Shown: positions 30,778-33,153 of the stretch, piece after piece
How the letters are laid out: each line of letters begins with the position of its first letter
Position numbering within the stretch: position 1 is the stretch's first letter
Assembly: GCA_030524925.1 (NCBI GenBank)
Contig: JAUNFS010000010.1
Location: 1-33,153 of the forward strand
Length of the DNA: 33,153 nucleotides
Reading direction: 5' to 3'
Origin: a bacterium
GTDB lineage: Bacteria > Bacillota_I > Bacilli_A > RF39 > UBA660
The notes under the pieces: generated by a model
What the model saw: only the letters and a program-made list of their open reading frames with translations
What the model was told of the DNA's origin: nothing
Databases searched by the model: none
Position numbers and translations under genes: made by a program

Positions 30778-30797
30778 TGCTATAATTTTCTTGTGAT
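30778..30797 (+). promoter_or_regulatory. yigZ-like gene promoter and short leader
   Basis: TGC-TATAAT extended -10 (TATAAT at 30781-30786), six nt, GTGAT (30793-30797), four nt, ATG at 30802. The 12 bases from GTGAT to ATG are identical to those before the TetR gene. Confidence 0.6.
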
Positions 30798-30801
30798 TGT
30801 T

Positions 30802-31155
30802 ATGAATTTAAATTTAATTAGTGATTCTTTAGTTGTTCAAAAGAAATCTAAGTTTATTGGTATGCTTTTTAAAATAGATAGTAAAGAAGATGTTGCTAGT
30901 ATTATTTCTTATGTAAAAGAGAAAAATAAAGGATATAGACATATTCCCTATGCTTATAAAGTTAATAATACGGGTGGCAAAAGTGATGATAAAGAACCAG
31001 GTGGTATTGGTCTTGCTTTCTTTAATATTTTAGAGAGAAATAATTTAGATGGATATTTATTATTAGTAGTAAGATATTATGGTGGGGTTAAGCTTGGCGC
31101 TTCAAATTTACTTAGAGCTTATAATAGTGCTGCTAATCTTTGCATAAAAAAATAA
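30802..31155 (+). CDS. IMPACT/YigZ N-terminal domain protein
   Basis: 117 residues, only the UPF0029/Impact_N domain: 'VVQKKSKFIGMLFKI', 'YRHIPYAYKV', 'KSDDKEPGGIGL' and 'LLVVRYYGGVKLGASNLLRA'. Typical YigZ/YvyE proteins are about 200-215 residues with a second DUF1949 domain, absent here. Eukaryotic IMPACT modulates translation control, and bacterial members may act on ribosomes or RNA; the role is not settled. The start is at ATG 30802 after GTGAT; an upstream GTG at 30793 is part of that site. Confidence 0.88.
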   Translation: MNLNLISDSLVVQKKSKFIGMLFKIDSKEDVASIISYVKEKNKGYRHIPYAYKVNNTGGKSDDKEPGGIGLAFFNILERNNLDGYLLLVVRYYGGVKLGASNLLRAYNSAANLCIKK

Positions 31156-31185
31156 TAGCCACATAGATTTTACTAGGTGGTTATT

Positions 31186-31539
31186 TTGAATTTAATTATA
31201 AATTATTTAAAAATATTAGTTATTCCTTTAGTATTTGTTTTTGCTTTTCCATTAATTTTAGCAATTCTTAATTTATTTGGAGTGTTTTCTACTAAGCTTA
31301 TTACAATTATCTTTTTTGGAGTTATTGCTTTATATAGTGGCTATAAGCTGGGTAGAACGGTGAACAAAAGAGGCTTTATACATGGCCTTGCATTAGGTGT
31401 TATACTTTCACTATTTATGTTTGTATTTAGTTTGTTATTTCATAATCATTATCAGTTTAATACATTAATTTATTATATTATTATTTGTTTATCCTCTTTA
31501 ATAGGTGCTAGTTTAGGTATACAAAAATCGGGCAATTAA
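31186..31539 (+). CDS. TIGR04086-like small membrane protein
   Basis: 117 residues, four hydrophobic helices (about 6-28, 33-52, 60-83, 90-110). The glycine pattern 'ALYSGYKLGRTVNKRGFIHG' followed by 'LGVILSLFMFVFSLLF' and a final 'LIGASLGI' fits the TIGR04086/YrzE group of small membrane proteins of spore formers; function unknown. I place the start at TTG 31186, after AGGTGG at 5 nt; a GTG at 31177 overlaps that site. The site lies in a stem, AAAATAA..CCAC/GTGGTTATTTT, with the end of the preceding gene, which may reduce its translation. Confidence 0.6.
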   Translation: MNLIINYLKILVIPLVFVFAFPLILAILNLFGVFSTKLITIIFFGVIALYSGYKLGRTVNKRGFIHGLALGVILSLFMFVFSLLFHNHYQFNTLIYYIIICLSSLIGASLGIQKSGN

Positions 31540-31555
31540 GTCCGATATTTTTATT
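31527..31555. terminator. Bidirectional terminator
   Basis: ATCGG (31527-31531) pairs with CCGAT (31542-31546), with T runs on both sides. It serves the small membrane protein gene and the convergent surface protein gene. Confidence 0.65.
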
Positions 31556-31566
31556 TTAGATATTTA

Positions 31567-33063
31567 TTAAGGAAGAGTTACAGTATATGGATTGTCAGGC
31601 TCTCCTGTGCCTCCAGTTAGAATGATATCCGTGCGAAGAGACACTACGGGCCTGATGCCCATTTTTTCGCCTGTAACATAGCTCGCTGCTAACCCCCTAC
31701 TGGTAACGAATCCAGGTTGTAAAAAACCTGATGATATTATTCCAAAATTATTTATTAAATAATATGAATTATTACTAGTTAAAAAGGAACCTGCTTGATT
31801 ATTATTTGATGAAAGCAGGGCTTCTTTAACATTATAAAGGCCAACTGGATAATCTAAAGCATTGTTTCCATAATTTGTTGTACCGCCAGCTGATACTTTT
31901 AATGTATATTGATCCAACTTGTTAGAGCAAGTTAATGTTGTATAGTTTAATATAAAATTAGATGTTAGATTACCACCATTTGGATCAAATCCACCATAAT
32001 CATTAATAGTACGGTTAGCACAAAAAATCGCATTTTCTAAATAATTTGTAGCAGAAGTCATGTTTGTTTTATACCAGTTATCAACGATTGTTTTTAACTC
32101 GGAATTAGTTGAGTTAACATCGTCTGCAAATAGCATTTCATTTAAAGCAGTTTCAATAGTCGTTCCATTTTCTAGCGTTAAATAATGTATATATAATGAT
32201 AATGAATACCAAAGTGAATATATGTAGGAAACGCTAGAACAGGTTCTACTGGTAGAAAAACATGTATAATGATAATTATCTAAGCCATTATCGTATGTAG
32301 AATCTGTGGTTCCAGAAAAATGATTTTCAAATTTATCTGTTATTGTGTTGTTTAAAGTATAGACCCCATTTGCATATGACACTGATGAGCCAAAAACGTA
32401 ACTTGAGTTATCACTTGTTTTAGCGTTTCTTGTATAAACTTTGTTGTGCATATAACCTAAATACGCAGGCGTTGCAGTTGTACTTCCTTGTGATACATAA
32501 TATTTTTCTACCTCTGTGTCATCGCCAGTATTGTTGCATTTAGTACTAGAATTATATAGCCCGTTATATATTAATTTTACTCCGTTAGTTTCGGTGGTTC
32601 GTCCCATTTTCCAGCAAAAGTTGTTTAATACTAGATTGTTATTCGTTATATTACCTACATAATAATATACTTCTTTGCCGTTTTCGTCGGTAGTTTGTGA
32701 AACTCCGTTATTTTTGGCGTAGTCAGCTAGAACTTTATCGTATACTGTTGGTTTCTTAGTAAATTCAACATTACATCTTGCTTTATTTTGAGTGATACTT
32801 GTTACGTTAAAAATCCATTTACTTCCGTTCCATAAGGCTGTACCACTTCCGTTTGAACAAATTACTGTTCCGTTATAACTAGAAGTAGTTGGAAAATTAT
32901 CTGATTCTTTACCGTCAATGGTTATTGCTAAAAGTTCGTCTTCTTTTTCGCTCCATTTAGCGTCTATTAAAGTTTCACTCTGATATCTTTTTAAATACAC
33001 AGTTCCAGTTATCACTACAAATACACTTAAAAGAAGAATGAGTGATACTTTTTTATTTTTCAT
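31567..33063 (-). CDS. Secreted or membrane-tethered Cys-rich protein with a DUF6273-like end
   Basis: 498 residues. One N-terminal TM/signal anchor (about 6-24, uncleaved-looking) is followed by an exported body rich in Asn, Ser, Thr and Tyr with about ten cysteines. The C-terminus 'EKMGIRPVVSLRTDIIL' then 'GGTGEPDNPYTV' resembles the 'xRPVxSL ... GTGTxxxPY' ending of DUF6273-type and related surface proteins that occur in several copies in gut Firmicutes. No sorting motif is present. It is probably a cell-surface or fimbria-like protein; I do not know its ligand. GGTGGT precedes the ATG. The promoter contains a G7 run, so expression may be phase variable. Confidence 0.7.
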   Translation of the reverse strand: MKNKKVSLILLLSVFVVITGTVYLKRYQSETLIDAKWSEKEDELLAITIDGKESDNFPTTSSYNGTVICSNGSGTALWNGSKWIFNVTSITQNKARCNVEFTKKPTVYDKVLADYAKNNGVSQTTDENGKEVYYYVGNITNNNLVLNNFCWKMGRTTETNGVKLIYNGLYNSSTKCNNTGDDTEVEKYYVSQGSTTATPAYLGYMHNKVYTRNAKTSDNSSYVFGSSVSYANGVYTLNNTITDKFENHFSGTTDSTYDNGLDNYHYTCFSTSRTCSSVSYIYSLWYSLSLYIHYLTLENGTTIETALNEMLFADDVNSTNSELKTIVDNWYKTNMTSATNYLENAIFCANRTINDYGGFDPNGGNLTSNFILNYTTLTCSNKLDQYTLKVSAGGTTNYGNNALDYPVGLYNVKEALLSSNNNQAGSFLTSNNSYYLINNFGIISSGFLQPGFVTSRGLAASYVTGEKMGIRPVVSLRTDIILTGGTGEPDNPYTVTLP

Positions 33064-33086
33064 TTTACCACCTATTTTCTTCTTTT

Positions 33087-33112
33087 ATTATATAACAACC
33101 CCCCCGTGTCAA
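33087..33112 (-). promoter_or_regulatory. Promoter with G7 homopolymer in the spacer
   Basis: Minus strand TTGACA (33107-33112) and TATAAT (33087-33092) are both perfect but separated by only 14 nt, seven of which are consecutive G (33099-33105). Optimal spacing is 17. A weaker TAATAA lies at 17-nt spacing. Confidence 0.65.
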
Positions 33113-33153
33113 CTAAAGATGTGGAAAACTTATCATATATTAAAGTAAAATTG

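Noticed and set aside
1-33153. CRISPR arrays, insertion sequences and rRNA genes
   Set aside because: No regularly spaced repeats, transposase motifs or rRNA-like sequence were seen. The only multi-copy repeat is the small-peptide module.

Overview
The window is low-GC, AT-rich DNA (about 30% G+C by eye) from a spore-forming Gram-positive bacterium of the Bacilli/Firmicutes. It carries a sigK-type sporulation sigma factor with its pro-sequence, a CotF-like spore coat pair, DnaE and UvrC of Firmicutes type, sortase-anchored surface proteins with MucBP repeats, and purine-rich ribosome binding sites. It looks like an ordinary chromosome segment from a gut-type, small-genome Bacilli lineage. The species cannot be named from the sequence.

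Layout, left to right. (a) 105-4613: a very large MMPL/RND exporter with a secreted coiled-coil extension, divergent from a TetR regulator. (b) 4640-7584: a DUF1848 Fe-S-type protein, a lipoprotein, tRNA-Thr(CGT), and two overlapping small spore-coat-type genes. (c) 7633-10694: a HExxH peptidase fused to an O6-alkylguanine-DNA alkyltransferase. It is followed by two tandem copies of what I read as an undescribed type I toxin-antitoxin module, each a 27-residue hydrophobic peptide opposed by an antisense RNA of about 112-116 nt. A broken KilA-N gene follows. A third, decapitated copy of the module lies at 5540-5737. (d) 10796-17404: tRNA-Thr(GGT), then a cell-surface cluster: a VWA/MucBP adhesin, a class B-like sortase and a beta-helix/MucBP protein. 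Both surface proteins end in the same IPYTG sorting signal, and both transcription units start from near-identical promoters overlapped by the same palindrome. (e) 17518-21581: an acyltransferase, acyl-CoA/ACP ligase, second acyltransferase and DUF362 operon. (f) 21660-27440: a membrane protein of unknown role, DnaE, an RsmC-like methyltransferase and a DUF2207-like membrane protein. (g) 27526-33063: sigK, two small XRE regulators, UvrC, a one-domain YigZ/IMPACT protein, a small TIGR04086-like membrane protein, and a secreted protein whose promoter spacer contains a G7 tract.

The most interesting system is the small-peptide/antisense-RNA family. All three copies keep an antisense promoter (TTG(T/A)AA-17-TA(C)(T/A)AT), a 5' GAAA-tetraloop hairpin and an antisense terminator. 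The two intact copies have a 13-14 nt 5' UTR segment complementary to the 3' UTR, with compensatory changes between copies. A second genome-scale signal is that many genes have the -10 box about six nucleotides before a GGTGAT-type Shine-Dalgarno. This implies transcripts with leaders of only about 9-11 nt.

Several starts were moved from the longest open frame to the ATG/GTG/TTG that follows a GGTGA(T)/AGGAG-type site; the reason is given in each entry. All functions come from motif recognition by eye. No database search or folding program was run.
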